This document shows positions 34,594 to 48,153 of a stretch of 64,000 nucleotides of DNA, piece by piece. Every line of letters begins with the position of its first letter. Positions within the stretch are counted from its first letter, which is position 1. Source of the DNA: Siphonodentalium dalli (lineage: Eukaryota > Mollusca > Scaphopoda > Gadilida > Siphonodentaliidae); the NCBI GenBank assembly GCA_032622095.1, contig CP136063.1, positions 61,703,897-61,767,896 of the forward strand, written 5' to 3'. Made by a program: the position numbers and the translations under genes. The notes beneath the pieces were generated by a model. It worked only from the letters and a program-made list of their open reading frames with translations. It searched no databases and was not told where the DNA came from.

Positions 34594-37396
34594 GATTATA
34601 AACTCCCATTATTTTACTAGTCTCTTTGGTATAAAACAAAAACATCTCTGTTTGTTAGTTTTAGCTCCTTTATCCACAAGAAGGTAAATAGGCAAGCGAT
34701 GAGTTATGTCTTCCACAAAAAATACCAGCGGTAAATGATGAGATGATAGTTGGAGAATATAATGTCAATGAGGGTTGCACGACATTCTATTATTCTTGTG
34801 GGTTTAGTTATTGTTCGTAGAAACATAAATGACTTCCATCGGTTTGAGACATTCTTATGGCATTATCAGTATTTATGTTCATGTTGCAATCTCCCACCAG
34901 GAAACATTATTTGTTCTCCTTATATGTATTTAGTTAGTTAGTAATGTTCAAGTTTTTCAAGAAAGATATTGACGTCAGAATGTGGGCATCCAAGTTGATT
35001 CTTGTTTATATGATCACGGATTTCAATAAATAAGCTTTCAAAGATTTTCATGAATATAGATAAGTCTGCTCGAACTTGTGCTTTTATGTTATCATTAACA
35101 TAAATTCCAACACACCCCCTTCTCTGTCATTCCTATGGTTTTCCTATAAACAGTAACTCCCCGTTTTGTCGGTCCTTTGGATAATCAGCTGTCAGTCAAG
35201 TTTCAATAACACCTATTAACGAACCAAAGCCGGACGATTTGGGTCGTATATAGACTATACATGTACATGTATCAGATTTTGTGACGTCACCAATTATTAT
35301 CTAATACGACGCTGTTGTTTTGAATTTCGGGAGCGCGAATGTCGCACAGTAGATCGGTGGGCTTGAAGCATTAATGTCGTAATCGGCTGCCAATATGCCA
35401 ACCCAAATCAGTCGACCTGCAACATTCTCCTATTTATATAAACATCATAAAATAATTTATTTGTGTTTATTTATATGGGAAAGTAGGTCCATACTGAATT
35501 CTAACGGGTCTACCCCGGCACTCTACTGGGTCAAATCATCGGACCCTAGGAAGTTTTAATATTTTTTTAAATAAACTAGAATCCAACTCTCAGTATAAAA
35601 AATCTTGTGTTGAGAACAATAATGTTCTGATGAGTAGACCGATTTACTGTCACAATTGCGAGTTTATTATTTATTTGGGTACCGGTATTTTAGGCCCGTT
35701 GTGTACATGTATGACACGCCAAACACGGGTCATGCTATCTTAGCTTGGCTTGACATTGGCCCGTCTCTGGCACTTGTCACGTTTGTTTGATTTATACATC
35801 GAGCCATTTTAGCATACCGGTATATGATACAAAATTATGTCTGCTATAATAAGTTCCCATGGGGATCACTACGAAGATACGCCGTGATGGTGTCATCTGA
35901 AAATACACTACCTGTATAATCTGGCCCTCCTTGTGTCTTTATTTATACTTCTATTAGTACATATAATTTAATCTCGGACACGCTATCGGTGGTTTCTATA
36001 TCGGGATCTTGTCATTCATCTCCCTTTAACCTTTGTGTGTACCTCTGCAATATATTTATCCACACATTTCGTGAAAAAGTCCTTTGTCAGTCAATGTCCC
36101 CGTATACTAACGTACTATTGCCTTCAATGAATATTGACAACGATCAAGAGTCTGTAGTCTGATGATTTTATACGCCATTTCGCGCACTTCGACCAATCCA
36201 AAATAACCCAAACATTGTAATCCAATAAATCGAAGGGGCCCAGTAGCGACCAATAAACTTACCGATAATGTTATACTGTAAGCATCACCAATCGAAGTAC
36301 AATGTACCGGTGCTTCCCGTTAATGGTTTACAAGCCTATCTCACGTGAACAGGGGCGATGTATGAAATGATATGTCAAATGGTTGTAGATCAGATGAATT
36401 CCAGTGATTTATATCCGAAATGAAGTAGTGTGAAAAGGTGAAGCCTAATTCAGAGAATGACAACGGAATTGAGATGAATGATGTACAGAAATAAATTATC
36501 CCTTAGATGTCACATACTTGTGATAATATAAATTGATGGAGAAGTGAAAATGAGAACCTAAATATGAGATGCATAGATGTAATATAATGAGTAGTGTTAT
36601 CATGAGTATTGAACGACGAATGAAATAATCATATATGAAACACACGTACATCACTATGCATCAGATGTGTCACTCATATGGTCACAACCCCTATCTCACA
36701 TACAAATGCATAACTCACATATGGGTGTGTGTATATACACCATACAATAACGATGAAATGGACACAATAACAAAAAGATTACAAATAGCCATAATTATTC
36801 ATAGCCAGTAAGTCCCAAAACAAAGAAGTCCCGATATCAAAGATTCAAACGCCGATCATATTGGCTTTACAGTACACGATAAAACGACACAATACTCGTA
36901 CACAAATTACTAGCAAAATTTGCAGAAGAGATAAATAAAGTAAACCTACATGTACACATCGGCGGGATAGGCTATATATCAAAATTTCTCGGACCAACCG
37001 TTTAATATCATGTCAATAACCTAAAACTAAATAGTTGGTATCATGCATCGTCACCTTTTATTGAACTATTACCACAAGTATTAATAGGCAATGAATATTT
37101 TTCCAAACCATTATTCATGGATTCAGATGCAGTTTCAGAATGGTCGATCTACAAATATCACTGAAGAAAAAAAAATTCCTTACCTACAAGTAGAAAATAT
37201 AGTATATATGTAAGTAATAGTCTACTGGCGATGATGTGCCAGTATTCGTCAAATGTCGGATTTGTTGAAGTGCTCTTCTGAAGAAAAAACATGACTCGCC
37301 AATAGTTGTGTAATCGCTGGCGATTCCATGAAGTCGGAGTCTAGTGGGTGTGGATCTCCAGGGTGGCTGTGCCTCCGAGTTATGACAGCCTCTGGT
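34594..37396. other. Three-copy noncoding spacer (copy B)
   Basis: Matches A 6,780-11,543 without the A-specific elements. It contains the CRE-like palindrome (35,281-35,290), a single 37-bp minisatellite unit (36,552-36,588), a local deletion near 36,806-36,838 and the empty TTAA-1 site near 37,080. The 63-codon frame at 34,750-34,941 is also open in C (55,554-55,745) but is not open in A; coding is unproven. Confidence 0.55.
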
Positions 37397-39144
37397 CAGG
37401 GGCGGCGGAAGCTACAAAAAAGTGGGGGGGGGCACCATTTAAAAAAAAAAACTACATATATGAATTAAACCAGTCGCAGACAGCGGTATCCCCCACTGAA
37501 ATGTGCAGTTGGGGGAGTGCTGAAAATATCTGGCCGGACCTGGTTTGCGAACTTGTTCTAGATACTGGTCAAGTGAACTCATATACCAAATATCTTTGAA
37601 ATCCGTTGAAATGTGTGGAAATGAGCCCTGTGACGTCGTCCATTTGCACACAAAAAAATAAACAAAGTCCAATAACTCTGCTAAAAATATCCGACCGGAC
37701 CTGGTTTGCGAACTCGTTCTAGATACTGGTCATGTGAACTCATATACCAAATTTTTTGAAATCTGTTGACATTTGTGGAAATGAGCCCTGTGACGTCGTC
37801 CATTTGCACACAAAAAAATAACCAAAGTCCAATAACTCTGCTGAAAATATCCGGCCGGACCTGGTTTGCGAACTCGTTCTAGATACTGGTCATGTGAACT
37901 CATATACCAAAAATCATTGAAATCCGTTGACATTTGTGGAAATGAGCCGTGTGACATCGTCTATTTGCTATTTGGTAAATTCAACAAAAATAATAAACAA
38001 AGTCCAATAACTCCGGTAAAAATAACCTGCCGGACCTGGCTTGCGAACTCATTCTAGGTAATGGTCAGGTGAACTCATATAGGCCTACCACAAATCTTTG
38101 AAATCCGTTGACATTTGTTCCAGTTATGACTTACAAATTCGGGACGGACAGATGGCTAGACGGACAGACGGACCCCATTCCTATATCCCCCGCCAAATTG
38201 CAATAAAAGTGTTTTCAAATGTGCTCCAGCGCAAAGATTGTTTAGTATGATATGGTATTCGTGGTTACCATTATGAATGTAGAAACAAGAAAGAGTTTAA
38301 ATGATGCTACTCACTAATCTTTGGAGCCAATGTGTGAAATATGACTGCATGATAACGTTGATACAACTTCTACAACCTGCATCCTTTGTCACAAGTGTTA
38401 TGATGAAATTAGTATACAATATACTGTATAATCCAATTAACTCCACATACGACACACGTTGATATCGAAGAAACAATAATCACAAGTAACTTTGAATATT
38501 AAATAACACTACAATATATATGTACAGACACTGATCTTGCCAGTACACAGTAAACTTTTGTAGAACAAAATTATTGTAACTTTTCTTATTTGTCAGTAAT
38601 TACTAATTAGCTGAATTGATAAAAATCCTAGTCAAGCTATTCCAATGAATACTCAGCATCAACTGATAGCCTATATAGCATGTGATCCAATATCAGGAGT
38701 TTGACCACCTTGGCATGAAATTGTATACCTGCCAAGTCCCACGTTTGCAGTTTTATTGCAGAAACTAAAATTTAAACCCTTCATTGATATGATGAATGTG
38801 CTTTTAATTAGACAAGTTGCTGTGTCCAAGACATGGCTCTGATGGTATCCCCAGAAGACCTGAGATCTACAAAGAACTCAGAGTCTGTAGTCTAATTCCC
38901 AGAGGGCAATTACTCAGACAGAGTGTCAATACTGACCAAGGGATTAACTTGCTATCTTGCTAGCCATAGCCATAGGGGCATAACTGATAAGATTAAACAC
39001 ATGTGTTACCATTGGAATGTTTTCTTGGGAACCAAAAAATATTTTCTCCATTGTATTTAGTATTGGAAGATTATGTACCCATAATTGGGGGAAAAAAGTG
39101 GGGGGGCACGTGCCCCCTGTGTCCCCCCGGCTCCGCCGCCCCTG
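37397..39144. mobile_element. hAT-like non-autonomous element (1,748 bp)
   Basis: Flanked by an 8-bp duplication CCTCTGGT (37,389-37,396 and 39,145-39,152). Ends are CAGGGGCGGCGGAAGC and, complemented, CAGGGGCGGCGGAGCC, a typical hAT CAGGGGC start. Inside are about four tandem units of 160-177 bp (37,510-38,120), each with GGCCGGACCTGGTTTGCGAA, and then a GGACGGACAG stretch. No transposase frame. Confidence 0.85.
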
Positions 39145-39997
39145 CCTCTGGTGGTCTAGGAGGTGTGATTCTCCAGGGTGGCTGTACCTCCGAATTATGG
39201 CAGCCTCTGGTGGTCTAGGAGTGTGAATCTCCAGGGTGGTTGTACCTCCGAGTTATGGCAGCCTCTGGTGGTCCAGAATTGGCAACACAAGCTGCGATAT
39301 TACAGTTTATTCACAAATGAAATATTCACACATGGAGATGCCTAGGACTAGTCAAAGAATCACCCTTTACAACAAACATGGATATGATAATCTGGTTGTC
39401 GAGACTCGATTTTGAGGTGAACCTAGAACAAATTGGTGACACGGTGCCTTTGTTGTCATTTTGCCGGGCAGAATCTGGGGAACATTATATCCTAAATTCG
39501 CTGAAATCCGTTTTGGGGAAAAAATTGTACTGTTCTTTGAAATAGGGTCGTATTTATGACTTTTTGCTGTTCCTTATTAGTCCAGTCAATCAGTTGGAAA
39601 GAAACCCCCAACTAAACAAATTGCTATCCAATGTTTTGTTTTTGGTGTGTTTGAATGCGACTATACCATGTACTAACATAGCCAAATACCCACGAATCCC
39701 AGGGTGGGAAAGTCAATTAAAAATGGTGAAAATTGTAATTTTGTAGTTGAGACTCGGATTTTAAATGAAGCTATATCAAATCGGTAAAAAGCTGCTTTTT
39801 GTGTTATTTTGTCGTGAAGAATCTGGGAAACAATATATCCACAAAAAAACCGCTGTGGGGAACATTTTCTACAGATCTTTGAAATGGGATCCTATTTATG
39901 GCTGTTTTGTGTCAGTTTTATAGTTCCTTATTAGTCCATTCAAACTGATGGAAAGAAACGCTCAACCGTGAAGAAATTTTCTATGCAAAGACTTTTG
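39145..39997. repeat. Duplicated spacer with local tandem repeats (B)
   Basis: Contains about three units of roughly 60 bp around CTCCAGGGTGG...GCAGCCTCTGGTGGTC (39,145-39,275), then DNA matching A 11,610-11,930. A second, diverged copy of part of the latter (starting AGACTCG near 39,745) makes an approximately 345-bp tandem pair. No gene. Confidence 0.5.
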
Positions 39998-42559
39998 GGG
40001 TGCTATTCACCGGCTGGGTTTATAATATAGTCCAGGTAGTTTTACGAGGCGACGCTCAATGCGAAGCTATCGGTGGACATCGATGGGAAGACATCGCCGC
40101 GCGGTATAGGATTATCCGATCAAGGCGATTGGCGTCAATCATAGATTGACCATCGGTCACATAAACATGCTGCGTGTAACAGTACACGTTTGGTTCATTT
40201 CAACAATGAGCAACCGAGGAAAATTACGTGGGGCAAAATATACCACCGACGACATGGGGGGTCTACAAAAAAATTTCAGTATATAGGGCCGGGGTGCGTG
40301 GGTGGTTCAGAGGCCCAAACAATCATGCTTGTAAATTTACAAGTACTGACCATGTAATGTTGTTGTAAGCATGTTAATATCATGTTTGTTGGCATATGGC
40401 TATATAGACAGCTATAGTGACTAATATAGCCTCAGATTTAGCAACCTTCTGGATTTCACAGGATCCCGTCCCACTTCACAGTGGAAAACCGTAATTTATT
40501 AAAAAAAATATATATATTACCCAGTTGTATTACCCGAATAAAAGTAATAAAATAAAAAAAAAACTGTATCACAAATACTACATGGAGAATACTCAATGAT
40601 GACCAGATATCATTAACCCGATTTTTGCATAACATGAAATTGAAAAGGGTATCTCATAAATTTCTAATGTCTGAAATACTGTCTTGTTCTGGCATGCAAT
40701 CAAATTAATTCCTTCTGGTTATTTCTCATCTTTAATGATTGCAAGTAATGTTAATTTGCAACACTTATCCAAATAAAACTGAATTGGTTATGATGAATGA
40801 CCGTTACTGTTTATTGTTCAGACAATCCCAACTGAAGGCGACGCTATTCTCCTTGAATTTACGAACTTCATCTTGAAGCTTAAATACTGCTCAACAAGAC
40901 TAAACTAAAATACTAATTGTATACTGTTATCGCCTACAAATAGATGAACTGAAATAATGTGATGCATTCAGATGCTTTGAGAAATGTCATTCTTCAATGT
41001 CTTCAAAGTCAAACTAAAATCAAGAATAAAATCTGACTGAGACTATACTGCAGACTCTAGTGCACACATATACATACAAATGGTTGAGTTATAATAATGC
41101 AAAATGTGTTTACGGGTAGAACCAGGTTGGTAGCTCTGGTATGCATCGACAAGCGAAACCTGTGATGTGCAGTAATATATGCATACACCCTTCCGCTATC
41201 ATTCAGGTCTATCACCATACCAAACCACTTAAAAATTCGACAACCGACACTTCAACTTATATTGCAAAAATAAATATACTGAATTTCATAAACAGGGCCC
41301 ATGGATAACTCTGGTAGGCATTGGTGCTCACAATCCGTGATATTATGCATATTTGTTCCCCATTTCTGGTCCGTCACATGTCATAGAGCATCAAAATATG
41401 ACAACCGACTCTTGAGTTATAACGCAAAATGTTTGTATGGACGGACGCATGGACGGCTCGAGACGTCAACTATATACCCGCCGACTAATATCGGGGGTAT
41501 AATAACCATATATCTATGTGTATACTTAACCAAAACAATTCCCCTCCTCATCACCCCTGTGGATAAGACTAAAGAGTTCTTTGATCATGCACACATAATT
41601 GTAGAACCCCTGAACTGTTTACCACTATTTACACTGGCCAGTGTTCTCTGTCAGACTAAACACGCTCGATATATAAAGGCTATAATGCGGTCTAGGGCAA
41701 TTTGTGACATACAGTGTACATACACAATGCTTTATTATTGTTGTTAGATACTGGAAAACCAGGAAACATCTGGAAATAAAGTTTATTTTTCGTTTTTCTG
41801 ACCTGTGATTTACCGATTAAGCATGTTATTGCTTGAGTCTTAATTTTACACAGTTTGCACCAACAAAGGACAGTGGAATGGGATTGAAAGGCAGTTAACA
41901 CAGTTATTGAAGAACGGCTGAAAAAAACTCTTGAAATTTGGATAAAAACATGAGAAAGGGGGTGGGTCCCTAACATTTGGAGGAAAATATTTACACAAAT
42001 GGGGTGGTGGGTCCCTCGGGGTCGGAAAAAACGTTTTGGGCCCCTATATGTGCAATTGTTTTCCAGACCCCCCCCCCCCCCCACCCCCACTGCCGACGAA
42101 CGTAAAACGTTTTTGGGCATTGTGGAGAGAAGAATAAAAATATTTAAGAACAAAGAAACCGGCACCATTCACCAGCGCCGGAAAACAAACCAAAACCAAA
42201 ACACAAAAAAAATTCTTTTGAGACGTTATCTTCTCGGCTCTTCATTTTCACACTGTGCTAATTAAAAAACCTCATTAATATCAATGAAACTCATTCTGCA
42301 GATGTATAAACGCCAGCATGAGTCTCCACACAATTATACCAAAAAATTATACCACTATACATGCCGATTGTGGCCGGTGAGTGTTCATGAATTAGTCGTG
42401 AGACGGCGTCAATTGACAAGTGACAAATCTGATAGATTGGATCAATCACACCATCGACAGCGTGTGTCGTTTGCGCTAAAGCAAAGATACCTTTGCGTTC
42501 AGCCGCTACCAAATAAACTACCTGGTTTATAAAATAGTCTCGCTTGGTGAATAGCACCC
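39998..42559. mobile_element. 2.6-kb element with GGGTGCTATTCACC ends
   Basis: The left end GGGTGCTATTCACC and its exact complement at the right end are flanked by TTG (39,995-39,997 and 42,560-42,562). Copy A reads through without it (GATTTTTGGTGTATTTG near 11,911-11,927). A 3-bp duplication and GGG ends suggest PIF/Harbinger-type movement, though TTG is not that group's usual TWA target. No transposase recognised. Internal DNA includes an approximately 230-bp near-tandem pair (41,100-41,440) and a C run at about 42,069. Confidence 0.7.
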
Positions 42560-43443
42560 TTGGTGTTTTTGAGTTAGACTATACTTATATAATACCATAT
42601 ACCAAATTTCCCATGAATTCCAGGATGTTTTGGGTCAAAAGACAGGAATATGTAAAAGGAATGGTGCAAATTTACAAACAATATTTAAGTTTAACAGATG
42701 GAATGATACTGTTAAGTATCTTTAGCTTTCATCTAGCTTTCATCTGTGAAAACTGCAAATAGTTGGAGATTAGGTTTGTTCAGTCTTCAGTAGTTCAATC
42801 AAATTGAAGTGGTATTACACAATACAGTACAGGAACAATGGCAATTTGATAAAATCCACCTGGTTATCAGGTGGGATCTCATAAGACCAAATGAATAATT
42901 AATATTGTTTCTGCACTATATTATTATACTTTAATTTCCTCCAATATCATGAAGAGTTACAAACATATATACAGGCTAAACATATACATAAAGGTTCTGG
43001 ATGTATAGATATACACATAACAATATTCTATATACACGTCAAATAACTTATACACGGTATGTGAACGAGGGGAAAATTATAATGTGACACAAAGGTATAT
43101 TTCCAATTAATATGGGCACTAGTACCAAAGTGCGCATTATGTGACTTGTGCTAAAGTTACAAGTAATTAATAATAATATTGAAAGAAGGTATTTGTCATT
43201 TTGTTAAAATGTTCACAGTATGTATCGACTGGTGTGATGAGCAAACTACTAGCCTGGTTCGATGTGATAAAATTTTCAAATATTCGCAGTCACTCTGACA
43301 AAAAAGATGACAAGATCCCTCCAATCCGAGTCAACTGGAATATCGGATGGGTGATGACCAAGGAAGCAGGCCAGTAGCTCATCCTTTTCCAGTCCGTCTA
43401 CATGCAGGGAGGCCTCAATCCCAAACTGGTCAAGAAAATCCTG

Positions 43444-46400
43444 TCATACACAGTTCCGTAATTCAGCAAGGAAGATACAATCAATAAATATGTGCATAAT
43501 AAGACATTGGTATGGCATGCCACACTTTAAACAAATGCCACTATCGTGATATGCTGTATGTGCGAGCAAGCGAGCTACCAGTAAGAAAGTGAATTTTTCC
43601 TTTGGGTAGTCCCTGCATGTTACCCATAAAGGAGATATGCAAAGCGATGGATGTGCAGTGGCAAATACTGATAATTTCGGGTCAGTAGTCACAGAAGATA
43701 TCCAAAAAATCCTTTCAAATTCTGATATTTGAGTCTGCACCAAGTTTTTCCACACATATTTGGAAGGGAATAAGCCAGATATTTCAAAGTTATATACATG
43801 CTCTAAAAGAGAGAAGTTAGCTAAGATATGGTATATGTCAGACATATGTGAGTGTAGCTCTTGACGGCCAAAAAGGTGCTCGTATAATCTGAAAACGAAT
43901 ATGCGTTTTGCAGCTTTGTCTGATGACAATCTACAGAGCGACCCGAACAGAGATAGCTTTTTCCTCTCGATGATGCTAGCAACAGAGCTAATACCCATAA
44001 GACCCTGTGTTATCACCGTTCGCGTCGCTCTGGGTAAACCCTGCATGTTTTTCAGGCACATGCGGTGTACTCTTTCTAATTTCATCATATCGGACTGTGA
44101 CAAGCATCGTAACATCTCAGAACCGTACAAGCCACAACTTAATACAATAGACTTATATATTTTCAAGCAACTGAAAGGAGTTATACACCAGGATATATGA
44201 CTGCTTTGGTAAGAGAGAAATAACTACGCCGTATTTTATCACAAAGGTGATCTATCATATGTGAACTTTGTTTGTATTTAGCAAGAGGTATTCCAAGGTG
44301 GATTGCAGAATCAACTTCCCTCAAATTTGTAGAGTATTCGCAGAATGACCATGTACGGTTACATTTTTCAAATTCATGTTTTGTTTCATTAAATACAAGG
44401 ATAACAGTTTTTGTAGGGTTATACTTAAATCTCCAAAACTGACTGTACCGGAAACATATACGTATCAAGTTCGATATGCCTTCCTTAGTATGAGAGAGGA
44501 GCATCATCTGCTTGAGTTATGGCAGAACAGTTTATACCTTGAATTTGAAGGCCATAGTATTGATTTTCTAATTCCTGGAGTAGGTCATCGATATATAACA
44601 TATATAGCAAAGGAGACAATATATCACCTTGTCTTGTTCCCTGATGCACAGTGAACCATCTGGAGGTGAGATGATCGAACCTGACACAACATTCTATATT
44701 GTAAGCAGTGAGCGAATAATTTGCCCAATTTTTCCAGTGATACCTCTTTTGTGGAGTTTGTATAACAGACAATTTATCCAAACGCAATCAAATGCTTTCT
44801 GAGTATCGAGTAGGCACACAAACAACTTATTGCCACGGTCTTTGGTGAAGGAGATACATTCTTGAACGAGGTAAGACGTCATCATACAGCTAACCTCTAT
44901 CTGAAACCCGTGTTGCAGAGGACTAACCGCGATTAAGTGCGGAGTATTTGTGTGTAGGCGGGTAAGTATGACCTTTTCAAATAATTTATATATAGCCGGT
45001 AGTATGGTTATTGCACGATAATTATCAAAGTTATCTTTGGATTTGGTTCCGCCTTTGTGTAGGGTAATCATCACACCTCGTTTGGCCGCTGAAGGGATAT
45101 GAACCAGGCTGAACATGTGTGTGAACATATAAGCTAAGCATTTAGATAATTGGCATCCACCGTAAATGAAGTGTTCGTTCACAATTGCATCATAACCTGG
45201 AGCTTTGCCAACGTTCAATGACGGTAATAGCCGCTCTAATTCATCGGCTACAACGGGGTAAGTTAGCAAGTTATCAATTGTGGACAATTCGGGAGTACAT
45301 GAAGTAGTATATACATAATCGTTAACATGTGCATAATGGTCATCGTCGAAGGTTGTACATTGTAGTGGTGAATACAATTCTTCGAAATATAAAGCAGAAG
45401 CAGCTGAAATTTCGTTAGCACCTCGATAAGTCTTCCCATCATAATTGAAGAATGGAGGGGTTAGTCGGTTGCGATCGCGGCGTTTCGCATTGAATAACTT
45501 GAAAAAAGTTTCATGACCCAATTCCGCATTTCTATCTATTTCTGCGTGGATTTCGCTCAGATAAGATTCAGATAGCTTCCGATATTCACGTCTGAAATCC
45601 CGCTTGGCAAGTTTGTATTCTAAGTAAGAATTATTATGATCCCCTCTAGGACGACCACTTGTTATCCATATATTCCGCAATTCTTCCATCTTGTGATGGA
45701 GGGACTCGAGGTGCTCGTTCCAGAATGGCTTCAAATGAGAAACGTAGACACCCTTTGGGATAACAGTACGGCTGGCATAAACAAGTGCATCAACTACTTC
45801 GATATAGAACGTGTCCAACGACTGTGCATCCTTTATTTCGAATGTCGGTAACATTGTTGTTAAAGCATCTTCAAACCTTTTATGCAAGTCTGAATTTGAC
45901 TTGAGTAATTTCCACTTGAATTTGATAGATTGCAATGATGTGTCAGTTACTGAACACGAGGAAAGTAAAGGTAAATTCAACGACATTCGGATAGGCCTGT
46001 GGTTGGACACGTTTAACGAATCATCATCATATATACACGATTCTCTAATTAAATGCTTATCATCATTATGCAACAGGAAATGGTCAATATTTGTGCCGGA
46101 AGCGTTATAAACATCAGATGATGGCACAAACGTTTTAATTACACTGTGCCTGTGATATTCTTCAATAACAGAGAACATTTGAAATTTCTCTACAAACCGA
46201 CTAAATCTGAGGTTTCTTGCATCCGATTTGTTCAAGTTACCGTTAAAGTCACCCATGAGAATCACATTACCCAGTGAGTTGAAAGAGTATATGCAGTCAC
46301 CTATTTTGGATATGTACTCGTCATATAATTCGACGGATATGTTTGTGGATGGAAGATAAACTTGAAGAATATACAGAAAGACCTTATCTGAAACACGGCA

Positions 46401-46763
46401 TTGGATACCAGCAATGCGATCATCATCGATGTCTAAAACAGACACTCTATCGATCAGGCGATTTGACCACAATATTGACACACCACCTTTCGGACGACCA
46501 GGATCACGAGGTCCTGAACCACGCTGACTAAAATCACATACAGTGTGATTCACATAACATGGAAAGAGTTACTTCATAAGATGACTTTCTCGCTCGTCAA
46601 GCCAGTGTTCACTGACACCTACTATGTCTATTGATTGGTGAGATAGAAGATTGGACAAGTATGAAGCTGATGATTTTATCCCGGTGGCATTCCAGGACAA
46701 TAGATTCATTGTAGAAAAATCACAACTACCCATGATTGGTGTTGAAAGAATGCAGTCAGTCAT
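43444..46763 (-). pseudogene. LINE ORF2, endonuclease-reverse transcriptase, broken
   Basis: ATG at 46,763 overlaps the ORF1 stop in ATGA (46,763-46,760). The endonuclease shows LLSWNATGIKSS, GVSEHWL, GDFNGNLN, NIDHFLLH and SNHRPI. The reverse transcriptase shows NYRAITILPAIYKLFE, CLLDTQKAFDCVW, GTRQGDILSPLLYMLYIDDLL and an ADD core (QADDAPL). Lesions: TAA at about 46,569, a frameshift near 44,700-44,780, and further shifts near 44,500 and 44,170. The C-terminal part (44,166-43,444) has the C-x2-C...H-x3-C pattern (CLKCGMPYQC, HIFIDC). This is a different family from the LINE at 19,780. It is a dead copy. Confidence 0.9.
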
Positions 46764-46866
46764 GCACGGATTGTAGCTTTACTCTCGGGCCGAATGTAGG
46801 ATACGGCAAACAACATACTTTGGCCAGAAATTACGTTCTTCGACGTGAACTGCATGAGGTTCGAAT
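46760..46866 (-). pseudogene. Remnant of LINE ORF1 C-terminus
   Basis: The frame reads SDSNLMQFTSKNVISGQSM to ATIRA and stops at TGA 46,762-46,760. Only this tail of ORF1 survived 5' truncation. The longer frame to 46,972 runs into flanking spacer DNA and is not real. Confidence 0.6.
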
Positions 46867-47216
46867 CAGAATAAGCATAATCCATTGAACCAAAAGATAT
46901 CTGACAATAATGTATAAGCATTTCTAGACACATATCAAAATTTCCATAGTTACTCTTTATAAACTTGATCAAATTGAACTCTCAGTAAATTTCAAAATAC
47001 TGACTCCGAGAGCTCAAAATATTTCCGGGGGAGGCACCCCCTCCAGAACCTTCTCCCGGTCAGGCATTTGGTCTTCGGGATATGCCCTCGGCATACCATT
47101 GCGCGAAAACTGGTGCTCCAGAATCGCTCTCAATGCATTGTATATTCAAAAGATTTCCGGGGGACACACATCCTCACCTTTCCAAAGATACGGTACCAAA
47201 TTTGTCCTTAACTTCT

Positions 47217-47719
47217 CATGACGTTATGGTAACTATATGGGATCTATATTTTACTGATTGCAGATCAATGCTTTTGACTTAATTTTTTGTACGATACGGT
47301 CTAAAACAGACCGTGACTAACGGGACAGAAAGCGGACATGATATTTATATCTCTACGGGGGTGCATACATTTATGTTAACCGCTGGAAACAAACAACAAC
47401 TGTTTTGTCTCAAATGATGACAAGTTAAAACCCTCACTCTATGTACTGATACAGATATGGCACCACCTTCTGACTGTGAAAAAATAAACAAACAGTGGCG
47501 TGACTAACGGGACATCCAAAATCTTGACTAGCGGGACTAAACGTTTTCCCACTTTTGTATAGGAATTTGGGTTTGCAGCTAGCAGATACTAGGAAGAAAA
47601 CAATAATTTCGACTAAAACATGTTATAACATAAACTTTTAAAATCAAACAATCTTGAATCTACTGTTGATAACTAAAACATGAGATTTAAAGGGGCAGTC
47701 AGTAGACTCAGTACACATA
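47217..47719. other. Junction between copies B and C
   Basis: Homology to A (13,240) stops at about 47,216 and homology to A 226 begins near 47,720. In between there is no gene, but the word GTGACTAACGGGACA occurs near 47,322 and 47,501 with a variant near 47,524. The same word recurs at 48,772 and 48,795. Confidence 0.5.
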
Positions 47720-48153
47720 CCTAAACTTAATTATCAAGCTATTTTTGTGTGAGGATCACAATCCACAACACTACAGTGTCAGTGTAGCAATTATTCGGTC
47801 GAGATATACATGCATACATTAATTACTTTTAATCTAAATGTTCGAAACCTTTCATAACTTTTAAAACCCAGTGTGCTACCTACCAGAATGCAATGTCATC
47901 CCGAGATGACCAGTGTGTTGGTTGTCACATGGTTTATATTAGGGGATTACCAAGGACAAACTTCATATGCTCAACCACCATTATCAAGTCCATCAAAGGA
48001 TTAAGGTATCTGAACAGCGCACATGTACAGCATTGCTACTAATACCAGGTTGTATATTCCTTGTTAAACCACTCCTAGTCAATCAGAAGATTTAGCCGTT
48101 CATCACACATTGGGCCAAACCAGACACACTACAGTCAGGCCTCAAAATTAGCC

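Larger units (their letters stand above)
42936..46866 (-). mobile_element. 5'-truncated LINE inserted in copy B
   Basis: The left flank CTGCACTATATTAT and the right flank AGAATAAGCATAATCCATTG are contiguous parts of the duplicated spacer (A 12,814 and 12,898), so the boundaries are well fixed. Compared with A, roughly 70-85 bp of target was lost on insertion. The element runs right to left: the end of ORF1 at about 46,866-46,760, then ORF2 to 43,444, then about 500 bp of 3' region. Confidence 0.85.
27170..47216. repeat. Segmental duplication copy B, heavily interrupted
   Basis: Colinear with A from about 3,900 to 13,240, but expanded by four large insertions: 28,244-32,958, 37,397-39,144, 39,998-42,559 and the LINE 42,936-46,866. 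It lacks the A/C DNA 5' of the zinc-finger start (A 5,740-6,770), where a TTAA-1 fragment (34,473-34,589) lies instead. Confidence 0.8.

Noticed and set aside
46858-46867. GGTTCGAATC, a tRNA/SINE B-box look-alike
   Set aside because: No matching A box or cloverleaf nearby; the bases lie at the LINE 5' junction.
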